Assembly: GCA_029260195.1 (NCBI GenBank) | Contig: JAJDDS010000711.1 | Coordinates: 1 to 5,794 of the forward strand | Origin: Phycisphaerae bacterium | GTDB taxonomy: Bacteria; Planctomycetota; Phycisphaerae; UBA1845 | Direction of reading: 5' to 3' | DNA: 5,794 nt | Part shown: positions 1-5,376 of the stretch, piece after piece | Position numbering within the stretch: the first letter of the stretch is position 1 | Layout of the letters: each line of letters starts with the position of its first letter | Position numbers and translations under genes: made by a program | The notes under the pieces: model-generated | The model's database searches: none | What the model was told of the DNA's origin: nothing | The model's input: only the letters and a program-made list of their open reading frames with translations

Positions 1-833
1 ATCCGAACGCTGTCGCCCACGGATTTCGATCCCGCGTCGGCACGGGCACCTTTCTTTTGGCGTTCCTTGCGCTCAGCTTTGGCGCGGCTCTCGGCGCGCT
101 TGCGCTCGCGTTGTTCGACGTTACGCTCGCGCTTGAATGCGTCGCGCGCGCGGTCGCGTACGCGTCCCGCCATTTCTTGGGCAGCGTCACGCCACTCGCG
201 GGCGAACTCCTGCTGCTCCTCTCTCCATTCACCAGCCTCCTCCCGCCAATGTTCCGCCAATTCCCGACGGTGGTCCTGCCACTCGCGCTTCCATTCGCGG
301 GCGTGGTCTTGCCATTCACGCGCGTGCTCCCGCTGCCATTCACGAGCCTGCTCCTGGAACTCCTGGGCATGATCCTGCCACTCCTGCACATGCTCCTGAA
401 TCTCGTGGTGGAGTTCGGGGACGTCCGGGATCTCGGCCCAATTGATCTCGGGCATCTCGGGAAGCTTCGGCATCTTCGGCATCTTCGGAGGGGCGAAGAA
501 CCCGTCGGGCGCGGGCGGAGGCGCCGCAAACACCATGCCGCGATGCCCGCCGATGTCGCCCAGTTCGTGGCGAAGAGCGTCGAGTTCGGATTGCAAGCGT
601 TCAAGCTGCTCGTGCAGTCGGGCCATGTGGACGTCGACCTCTGCGCCGTGTCCACCATGGCCTTGATCTCCAACGTGGCGCAGGAACGTCGCGCTTGATT
701 TCTGTTTGGCGTCATCGTCAGGATCGCACGCGAAAGCGCCGGTGGACGTCGCAGCGATGGCGGCGGCCAAAATCGTGCCGGCGAAACGCGCCCCGCGTCG
801 CCGAGTTCCGTGAGTTCCGTGTTCAAACATCAT
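1..833 (-). CDS. Exported coiled-coil protein with Trp-Glu heptads, unknown function (partial, 3' end outside window)
   Basis: Not a family I recognise. The frame is open from ATG at 833 to the left edge: 277 residues, no stop seen. Residues 1-35 look like a signal peptide: an RRR stretch at 11-13, a hydrophobic Ala/Ile core at 18-35, and likely cleavage at AFA|C (33-36). The residues before Cys36 do not make a good lipobox. Residues 37-69 are Asp- and then Gly/His-rich. Leu73, 77, 80, 84, 87 and 91 form a short leucine-heptad coil. Residues 100-139 are Pro-rich with a K-M-P triplet repeat (117-128). Residues 140-221 are a charged helix with aromatics at 152, 159, 166, 174, 181, 185, 196, 203 and 214, nearly all preceded by Glu. 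Residues 222-262 are very basic. The start is supported by AAGGAG (839-844), 5 bases from the ATG at 833 and 8 from the adjacent ATG at 830; either may be used. A periplasmic or envelope scaffold is only a guess. Confidence 0.75.
   Translation of the reverse strand, partial: MMFEHGTHGTRRRGARFAGTILAAAIAATSTGAFACDPDDDAKQKSSATFLRHVGDQGHGGHGAEVDVHMARLHEQLERLQSELDALRHELGDIGGHRGMVFAAPPPAPDGFFAPPKMPKMPKLPEMPEINWAEIPDVPELHHEIQEHVQEWQDHAQEFQEQAREWQREHAREWQDHAREWKREWQDHRRELAEHWREEAGEWREEQQEFAREWRDAAQEMAGRVRDRARDAFKRERNVEQRERKRAESRAKAERKERQKKGARADAGSKSVGDSVR
282..389 (-). repeat. 21-base heptad-coding repeats inside the coiled-coil gene
   Basis: Five imperfect 21-base units (minus strand 389-369, 368-348, 347-327, 323-303 and 302-282) encode variants of A/V-Q/R-E-W/F-Q/K-D/E/R-H/Q/E. 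A single extra His codon (324-326) interrupts the register between units three and four. Degenerate W-containing copies continue toward position 192. The unit length equals one coiled-coil heptad. The units probably arose by internal duplication, and synonymous changes (for example CGT/CGC, GAG/GAA) show they are not very recent. Confidence 0.65.
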
Positions 834-838
834 TTCGT

Positions 839-844
839 CTCCTT
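839..844 (-). promoter_or_regulatory. Ribosome binding site AAGGAG of the exported coiled-coil gene
   Basis: On the minus strand AAGGAG lies 5 bases before the first of two consecutive ATG codons (831-833) and 8 before the second (828-830). It begins one base after the TAG stop of the small leader ORF at 846-911. Ribosomes ending that ORF would therefore sit directly over this site. Confidence 0.6.
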
Positions 845-845
845 G

Positions 846-911
846 CTACCCACCGGAACTCGCGAGCGATACGCATCGGCGTGAACCGTTTCGCTTCCGG
901 CGGAATGCCAC
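846..911 (-). CDS. Possible 21-residue leader ORF (GTG start) upstream of the coiled-coil gene
   Basis: GTG at 909-911 follows a perfect AGGAGG (917-922) with a 5-base spacer, the strongest Shine-Dalgarno in this region. It opens 21 codons ending at TAG (846-848). The peptide is Arg/Ser-rich and starts (M/V)AFRRKRNGSRR. An in-frame TAG at 921-923 excludes a longer reading. Its stop lies one base before the AAGGAG of the next gene, a layout that fits translational coupling or a leader peptide. No homology can be judged at this length. The AGGAGG could instead be a chance match in untranscribed DNA. Confidence 0.35.
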   Translation of the reverse strand: MAFRRKRNGSRRCVSLASSGG

Positions 912-1464
912 TGAAACCTCCTACAATTGTCGGTGGTTCCCGTCCAAATGGTAGCGCCTAACGCCACAAATCGGTGTAAAAAACGGTCAGAACCGCACGC
1001 GACGCCATCAATTGAACGCGGAACCGAATGACGAAGCACACGCTCGCAATGTGGACTTCGCGCGCACCCATCGACTATTACACACGTCCGCGCTTTCGGT
1101 TCATCATTTTCTCGCGATTCCAATTGACGGATTCCGGCGTCGCCACCGACCACCATCTTGCCTCGCAGCGTCAATGCCAGCACGACCGCCGACGCGATTC
1201 GGCTGCCCTCGCCGAGAGCGCCCGAGGACTGGGCATTCCAACCAGTGACCGCGGACCCCAACCGCTGGCCCGCCAAAATCATGGCGCCGGCTGATCAATT
1301 GAGCGGATATCGCGCCGCAGCCTGTCGTGTGGGGCGATTATCGGATATTTGACGGCGCGCCGGGCAGGCCTCGCCGATGCCGGATGCGACCGCGACGTTC
1401 ATCACAGGGCAAGAACCAGCCGAAGATACCAACGGGATCTCGGTCACATCGGGGTGGACAGCCC
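912..1464. other. About 550 bases without a convincing gene
   Basis: Several open frames cross this stretch on both strands. Their translations are rich in Arg, Ser, Cys and Trp with no domain, signal peptide or plausible ribosome site, so I treat them as chance. The segment nearest 912-990 presumably holds the promoter of the leftward coiled-coil gene. It contains a slightly AT-richer patch (966-985, with a six-A run at 978-983), but no clear -35/-10 pair could be defended. No tRNA, inverted repeat of note or insertion-sequence end was seen. Confidence 0.5.
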
Positions 1465-1635
1465 ATGCAAATCGCAGTGACAAACGACCGCCCAAACCGA
1501 AACCGAAGCCGGCACGCGAACGCCCGTGTTCGATGGAGAGGGGCTTCCAGTTGGTTCGTTTACCTCGCCGCCAGCACACTCGTCATCGTGGCGTTGTGCT
1601 TGCTGCTGTCGCTCAGCTTCTGCTACACGCCGTAG
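1465..1635 (+). CDS. Possible small single-pass membrane protein (56 aa)
   Basis: ATG at 1465 opens 56 codons to TAG at 1633-1635. The first 29 residues are hydrophilic and Arg/Asn-rich. Residues 30-53 form one continuous hydrophobic segment (WFVYLAASTLVIVALCLLLS and on) long enough to span a membrane, ending SFCYTP. A positive N-terminal side suggests the N terminus stays inside. Third codon positions over the hydrophobic part are almost all G or C, as in a real gene of this GC content, but the first half is less clear. The ribosome site is weak (GGGGTGG, 7 bases upstream). The reading can extend to a GTG at 1327. Another frame from ATG 1377 gives a plausible hydrophilic, Pro/Lys-rich N-terminal part, so the true gene may be longer with a frameshift. 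No family recognised. Confidence 0.35.
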   Translation: MQIAVTNDRPNRNRSRHANARVRWRGASSWFVYLAASTLVIVALCLLLSLSFCYTP

Positions 1636-1645
1636 GCAATCGCAT

Positions 1646-1665
1646 GGCGCGCGCTGTTCCGCGCC
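1646..1665 (-). terminator. GC hairpin downstream of the SDR gene
   Basis: Read on the minus strand, 23 bases after the SDR stop codon, GGCGCG and CGCGCC form a 6-bp stem around an 8-base loop. No T-run follows, so it is at best a weak or factor-assisted terminator. It also lies between the convergent 1465-1635 ORF and the SDR gene. Confidence 0.22.
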
Positions 1666-1688
1666 CTGCGACCGGGTGAGTCACGCCT

Positions 1689-2579
1689 TCATGCATCGAG
1701 GACTTGTCGGACGGTTCGTTCGAGGAGCGGGCGCCCGCCGAACGTCATCCCCAGCCCGCGGATCTTCGTCGTGTCGATCTCGCGTTTCGGACCCTTGTTG
1801 TTGCATTCGATGCGGGCGTTCGAGCAGGTGAGCTTCTTTGCAATCTCAGCCACATCGCGGGTGGCGATGTACATGTCGTAACAGTTGTAGGCTTGTCCGG
1901 CGATGTCATCAGCCGTCAGCAGCAGTTCGCACGCTCTGGCGACGTCGTCGACGTGAACCTCCTTGCCACCGGTGCCGGAAGTGATGGGTCCGCCGTTCCT
2001 GACGGCGCGGACCAGACTGTACCACTTGCTCGTCTCAGCCGGTCGCGCCAACCCGTAGATCCCCGTGGGGCGCAGTGCGCAAACGTCGTACCCGAACCCC
2101 AACCCGTAGCTGTGGATAAACTTCTCGATGGCAGCCTTGTGGGCGCCGTAATGCGTGAGTGGCCAGAGCGGGTGGGCTTCGTCGAGGGTGCGGTCGTCAA
2201 GAATAACCTCGTGGACGGCGCAGGTTGAGATGAAGATGAATCGGCCGGCGTCGGCGCGGCGTGCAGCCTCGATAAGTCGAATCGTCCCGGTGATGTTGTT
2301 CTCGACGAACTCGACGACGTCCCCTTCGCCGCCTCGGAATCCCCCGCCGGGGTGGTGCAGGGCCGAGTGAATAACGGCGTTGACCTGATCGACAATGGCA
2401 TCAGCCGCGCGCGGATCGTCAAGTCGGCCCAGGATCCACTCGATCCGGTCCGGGTGGGTGAATCCGTCACGGTCGGCGTCGGGACGATACCAGCATCGAC
2501 ACCGATGCCCGGCCTCGGTGAGCCGATTGACGATGTATCGCCCCAGAAACCCAGTCGCGCCCGTAACGGCAATCTCCAT
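1689..2579 (-). CDS. Extended SDR family NAD(P)-dependent epimerase/reductase
   Basis: A 296-residue cytoplasmic oxidoreductase-fold enzyme of the extended short-chain dehydrogenase class (nucleotide-sugar epimerase / dihydroflavonol-reductase-like). The Rossmann dinucleotide motif TGATGFLG is at residues 6-13. An Arg after the second strand (CWYRP, Arg32) hints at NADP preference. The catalytic pair is Tyr144 and Lys148 (YGAHK). Thr119 in FISTCA sits 25 residues before Tyr144, as the catalytic Ser does in GalE. LRPTGIYG (169-176) and HVDDVARA (209-216) are the usual C-half signatures. Length fits the family and the protein is complete. ATG at 2579 is preceded by AAAAGGG with an 8-base spacer. 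It lies 28 bases after cysS on the same strand, so co-transcription is likely, though no metabolic link to cysteinyl-tRNA synthesis is evident. The substrate cannot be named. Confidence 0.9.
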   Translation of the reverse strand: MEIAVTGATGFLGRYIVNRLTEAGHRCRCWYRPDADRDGFTHPDRIEWILGRLDDPRAADAIVDQVNAVIHSALHHPGGGFRGGEGDVVEFVENNITGTIRLIEAARRADAGRFIFISTCAVHEVILDDRTLDEAHPLWPLTHYGAHKAAIEKFIHSYGLGFGYDVCALRPTGIYGLARPAETSKWYSLVRAVRNGGPITSGTGGKEVHVDDVARACELLLTADDIAGQAYNCYDMYIATRDVAEIAKKLTCSNARIECNNKGPKREIDTTKIRGLGMTFGGRPLLERTVRQVLDA

Positions 2580-2607
2580 GGTGGTGGCCCTTTTGGGACG
2601 GTGGCGG

Positions 2608-4110
2608 TTAGTTCATGCGCCAGAGCGTTACGTCGGGGCGGTCTTCGAGGGTGACACCGGCGTCAGTGAGTTGATCGCGGATGGCGTCGGCGATGTCAAA
2701 CTGTTTGGCTTTCTTTGCGCGGGCGCGCGCGTCGATCAGGACAGCCATCAACTTGTCGACCACCTCGTCACCACCAGCCCTCGACTCGGGCGGGGACATG
2801 AACAGACCCTGCAGGCGGCCGAGGTCCATCAGCTTGCGCGCGGCGGCGTAGGCGACGGTCTTCGCTGACGCGGACCCACCGGATTCCAGTTTCTGCTCTT
2901 CGACGAATCGATTGATCCGCGTGTTCAATTCGTAACACGCAGCCGTCGCTGCCGCAGTGTTGAAATCGTCATCCATCGCACTGAAGAACTGCTCGGCGAA
3001 TCGCTCGACATCCTTCGCGAAATCGGCGAATTCGGACGCGGGGGCAGCCGCCCATTCGTCACTACCGGCTGTCGGATCGGTATAGACCGTCGTTCCGCAG
3101 ACGCGTTCGATCCGCTCGAACAGGCGGTGGAAGTTGCTGAGACCCTTGCGCTTGCTCTCCAACTCGGCGTCGGAGTATTCGATCGGCCGGCGGTAGTGCG
3201 TGCTGATCACGAAGTACCGCAGCAGTTCGCCGCCGTAGCTATCGAGCAGCGTCCCCAGCGTCATCTTCTTGAGCGCATCCTGCATGGCGGCGTCCGACTT
3301 GCTCACCTTCTTCGTGTTGAACCGCGTCAGTCCGTTGTGGAACCAGTACTTCGCGAATGTCTTGCCCGTCGCGGTCTCAGCCTGTGCGATTTCATTCTCG
3401 TGATGCGGGAAGATGAGGTCCAATCCTCCGCCGTGGATGTCGAACGTCTCGCCGAGATAGCGGATGCTCATGGCTGAACACTCGATGTGCCATCCCGGAC
3501 GCCCCTCGCCCCACGGCGACGCGTAACGCACCTCCGCCGGTTCATTCGGCTTGCATCCCTTCCAGAGCGCGAAGTCGCCGGGATTCCGTTTCTCTTCACC
3601 CGCCACATCGCGCTGAGCGGTCTGGTCGTCTTGTTTGCGATTGGAGAGCTTGCCGTAGTCGGCGTCCTTGGTGACGTCGAAATATACGTCCGCCCCGGAG
3701 ACATAGGCTGCATCCTTGCCGATGAGGCGTTGGATGAGATCGACAATGTCCCCGATGTGCTCGGAGGCTTTGGGCATCTCGTCGATGGTATCGATGCCGA
3801 GCCTGGCCATGGAGTCGAGGTACATGGCTGTGATGCGTTCAGCCAGCACGGGCACGGTCGTGTCTTGCGCAGCCGCTTCTTCGATGAGCTTGTCGTCGAC
3901 GTCGGTGATGTTGACGACGAACTGTACGTCATACCCGCGATGGATGAGGTATCGTTTGATGACGTCGAAGATGATCGGTCCGACGGCGTGCCCGATGTGA
4001 CTTGGCTTGTAGACGGTGGGGCCGCAGAGGTAGATGCCGACCTTTCCCGGTTCGATGGTCTCGAAGGGTTCTTTGTGCTGGGTAAGGGTGTTGTAGACGC
4101 GAATGCTCAT
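2608..4110 (-). CDS. cysS: Cysteine--tRNA ligase (cysteinyl-tRNA synthetase, class I)
   Basis: A 500-residue enzyme that joins cysteine to tRNA-Cys using ATP, in the cytoplasm. It begins MSIRVYNTLTQHKEPF. The adenylate-site HIGH motif is HIGH at residues 38-41. The zinc ligands known from the E. coli enzyme are all present: Cys29 (LCGPTVY), Cys211 (WHIECSAMS), His236 and Glu240 (FPHHENE). The second signature is KVSKS (268-272) rather than KMSKS. The C terminus LEDRPDVTLWRMN matches the family's ending. I chose ATG at 4110 because the family's N-terminal strand begins there; the same frame is open up to 4260, but that extra part is low-complexity and overlaps the upstream gene. The ribosome site is weak (AGGA, 11 bases away). 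The gene lies 101 bases after a secreted-protein gene and 28 before the SDR gene. Odd point: the loop after KVSKS lacks the usual LGN and is longer than in E. coli. Confidence 0.96.
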   Translation of the reverse strand: MSIRVYNTLTQHKEPFETIEPGKVGIYLCGPTVYKPSHIGHAVGPIIFDVIKRYLIHRGYDVQFVVNITDVDDKLIEEAAAQDTTVPVLAERITAMYLDSMARLGIDTIDEMPKASEHIGDIVDLIQRLIGKDAAYVSGADVYFDVTKDADYGKLSNRKQDDQTAQRDVAGEEKRNPGDFALWKGCKPNEPAEVRYASPWGEGRPGWHIECSAMSIRYLGETFDIHGGGLDLIFPHHENEIAQAETATGKTFAKYWFHNGLTRFNTKKVSKSDAAMQDALKKMTLGTLLDSYGGELLRYFVISTHYRRPIEYSDAELESKRKGLSNFHRLFERIERVCGTTVYTDPTAGSDEWAAAPASEFADFAKDVERFAEQFFSAMDDDFNTAAATAACYELNTRINRFVEEQKLESGGSASAKTVAYAAARKLMDLGRLQGLFMSPPESRAGGDEVVDKLMAVLIDARARAKKAKQFDIADAIRDQLTDAGVTLEDRPDVTLWRMN

Positions 4111-4211
4111 GCCGCTGATTTTCCTACGCTCGATCCAATTCAAGTACGAAACACGCGGCGATGATAGCGTGCAAGCGGTTGATTTGGTAGCGCCCGACAC
4201 CGCCGGCGGGT

Positions 4212-4631
4212 TCACGGTAGGCATCCGCTCAGCGAGACCGAGACGTTGTCGCCATCCCAATTCCCCACAGCCACGTCGAGATCCCCGTCGCCGTCCAGGT
4301 CGCCGATGGCCACGGACGGAGGCTGGACTCCTACTTGAAATTCGCGATTGTCGAAGAGTGAACCGAGCGTCACGCCGAAGACGCCCTGAAACGCCCCAAG
4401 ATCTGCCTTGTCGACATCCCTGTCGCCGTCAAAGTCAACCGGCCCGCAGCCGGGCGAGACTGGCGCGCCGGCGGGGCCGGTGACGCAATCGACGAACAGT
4501 GAATAGTCCGACAGGTCCACGGTTCCGCTGCCGTCCGGGTCGCCGTGGGCGCACTGGGCGATCGCCGTCCGAGCGAACCACGCCCCGACGGACACGAGGA
4601 CGATCACCAACAATGACTGCTTGGCGAGCAT
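4212..4631 (-). CDS. Secreted dockerin-like / FG-GAP (VCBS) repeat protein, apparently truncated
   Basis: A 139-residue exported protein. Residues 1-25 are a signal peptide with a hydrophobic core at 7-20 and probable cleavage after AIA (23-25). Two Asp-rich loops typical of dockerin type I calcium sites follow: DPDGSGTVDLSDY (31-43) and DFDGDRDVDKADLGAFQ (67-83), separated by a linker holding Cys49 and Cys62. Residues 106-133 make one FG-GAP/VCBS unit with the calcium motif DLDGDGDLDVAVGN (111-124). Such proteins usually carry several FG-GAP units forming a propeller; this one stops a few residues after the first (SLSGCLP), suggesting a 3'-truncated or remnant gene. The start is clear: AAAGGAG (4640-4646) with an 8-base spacer. 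Function in extracellular assembly or adhesion is inferred from the domains only. It is 101 bases upstream of cysS on the same strand. Confidence 0.85.
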   Translation of the reverse strand: MLAKQSLLVIVLVSVGAWFARTAIAQCAHGDPDGSGTVDLSDYSLFVDCVTGPAGAPVSPGCGPVDFDGDRDVDKADLGAFQGVFGVTLGSLFDNREFQVGVQPPSVAIGDLDGDGDLDVAVGNWDGDNVSVSLSGCLP

Positions 4632-4667
4632 GATTGGTGCTCCTTTCGGAGTGAGGTCTCGACACCG

Positions 4668-4710
4668 GCGGGAACGTCCCGCTCCTGGGGTACGTCGCGG
4701 CTGCGAGCCG
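4668..4710 (-). other. Two tandem small hairpins in the leader of the secreted-protein gene
   Basis: GCGGGA-ACG-TCCCGC (4668-4682) is a perfect 6-bp stem with a 3-base loop. CGGCT-GCG-AGCCG (4698-4710) is a perfect 5-bp stem with a 3-base loop. Both lie between the probable promoter area and the ribosome site of the gene starting at 4631. They could be leader-RNA structure or protein-binding inverted repeats; in GC-rich DNA short stems also arise by chance. No known riboswitch fold was recognised. Confidence 0.25.
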
Positions 4711-4796
4711 TTTCTTACACGGAAATTGTGAAGAAAAATGCGGTTTTCGTGCCTAACCAGTGAATCGGGTTGTTCCGCTCAGTCAGGAAAGTGGTC

Positions 4797-4841
4797 AAGA
4801 AAGGGGGACGCCTCCGCCGCCGCTACCCGCGAAACGTCCCC
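4797..4841 (-). terminator. Likely intrinsic terminator of the STAS gene
   Basis: On the minus strand GGGGACG (4841-4835) pairs perfectly with CGTCCCC (4810-4804), then CTTTCTT follows (4803-4797). The 5' arm lies inside the last codons of the STAS gene and the loop of about 24 bases contains its TAG stop (4823-4825). The loop is longer than in classic terminators and the T tract is interrupted by C, so efficiency is uncertain. Confidence 0.45.
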
Positions 4842-5191
4842 AGCAATGACATCGCCGCCTCCTCCGTCGGCGCAAACGTCAGCAGCTTGGTCAGGCGGGT
4901 GATCTCGAACAGCTTCATCAGCTCCGGACGCACCCCCACCAGCACCACCCGCCCCTTGGCCTTCTTGTACTTCTCCTGGAGCGGCAACAGCACAGCCAAC
5001 GCAGCCGAGGACAGATGCTGCACCTTGGCCATATTGAGAATGAGCTTCCTGCGGTCCTGTTTGTCGATCAGCTCGAAGAGCGCATCCCGAAGCCCATCGA
5101 TGCTCGCGGCATCGACCAGCGAGGCGCTGGTGATCGTCGCGACCGTTACCCCCTGAACCGTCTGAATTACCAGCTCCTGTCCACTTGCCAT
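4823..5191 (-). CDS. STAS-domain protein, anti-sigma factor antagonist-like
   Basis: A 122-residue cytoplasmic protein that is a single STAS domain over almost its whole length, like SpoIIAA/RsbV. In partner-switching systems such proteins bind an anti-sigma kinase when unphosphorylated and are released when a conserved Ser is phosphorylated. Visible features: an N-terminal strand (VTVATITSASLVDAASI, residues 15-31), a helix with IDGLRDALFELID (31-43), the strand RRKLILNMAKVQHLSSAAL (47-65) that carries the phosphorylation site, and a C-terminal helix. By alignment to the DSSG signature the acceptor would be Ser62 in LSSA; the Asp and Gly around it are replaced by Leu60 and Ala63. No cognate kinase, phosphatase or sigma factor lies alongside. 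ATG at 5191 has GGAG only 2 bases away, too close for a normal ribosome site, so initiation may be SD-independent. It is divergent from rplM. Confidence 0.87.
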   Translation of the reverse strand: MASGQELVIQTVQGVTVATITSASLVDAASIDGLRDALFELIDKQDRRKLILNMAKVQHLSSAALAVLLPLQEKYKKAKGRVVLVGVRPELMKLFEITRLTKLLTFAPTEEAAMSLLGTFRG

Positions 5192-5302
5192 GTCTCCATG
5201 TTAGCCCGCCAGCCCAAGCGCATCCACCTAGCCCCGTACAAACGGCGAACATCCACCCTGGACTCTTCACCTCAAACCGTCACCCAAAACCGACGATCCC
5301 CC

Positions 5303-5330
5303 TTGACGTCATTGCTGGAACCGTTATGCT
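5303..5330 (+). promoter_or_regulatory. Sigma-70-type promoter for rplM
   Basis: TTGACG (5303-5308, 5 of 6 consensus bases) and TATGCT (5325-5330, 4 of 6) are separated by 16 bases. Transcription would start near 5337, leaving a leader of about 40 bases before the L13 start. It is the best -35/-10 pair seen in the window and is placed as expected for a highly expressed ribosomal-protein operon. Confidence 0.6.
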
Positions 5331-5376
5331 CCCGCGTCCGATTCCGTGAGAGGTTAATGAAGTTCGAGGCGATTCC

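Noticed and set aside
192..401. Spaced repeats that might suggest a CRISPR array
   Set aside because: Units are contiguous 21-base codon repeats within an open frame, without constant repeats or variable spacers.
57..698. Plus-strand 213-residue leucine-rich reading that looks like a membrane protein
   Set aside because: It is the antisense of the coiled-coil gene: CAG/GAG (Gln/Glu) codons read as CTG/CTC (Leu) on the other strand. The minus-strand frame has a signal peptide, a ribosome site and heptad order.
913..940. GGAACC (minus strand, 940-935) as an ECF sigma -35 element before the coiled-coil gene
   Set aside because: No matching -10 element lies at the expected distance, and the start would fall inside the leader ORF.
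830..1282. Minus-strand 150-codon frame whose TGA overlaps the ATG of the coiled-coil gene (ATGA)
   Set aside because: The overlap is suggestive of coupling, but the translation is rich in Arg, Cys, Ser and Trp, has no domain or ribosome site, and competes with the better-supported leader ORF.
4161..4189. TATCAT (minus strand, 4166-4161) as a -10 box for cysS
   Set aside because: The hexamer is good (5 of 6), but nothing resembling TTGACA lies 16-18 bases upstream (TACCAA at best).
4111..4260. N-terminal extension of cysS by 50 residues to position 4260
   Set aside because: It overlaps the secreted-protein gene, has no family match in character, and the CysRS family begins at the MSIRVYNT strand.
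4779..5270. Minus-strand 163-codon frame, Gly-rich
   Set aside because: It is an off-frame shadow of the STAS gene, whose own frame has a clear domain.
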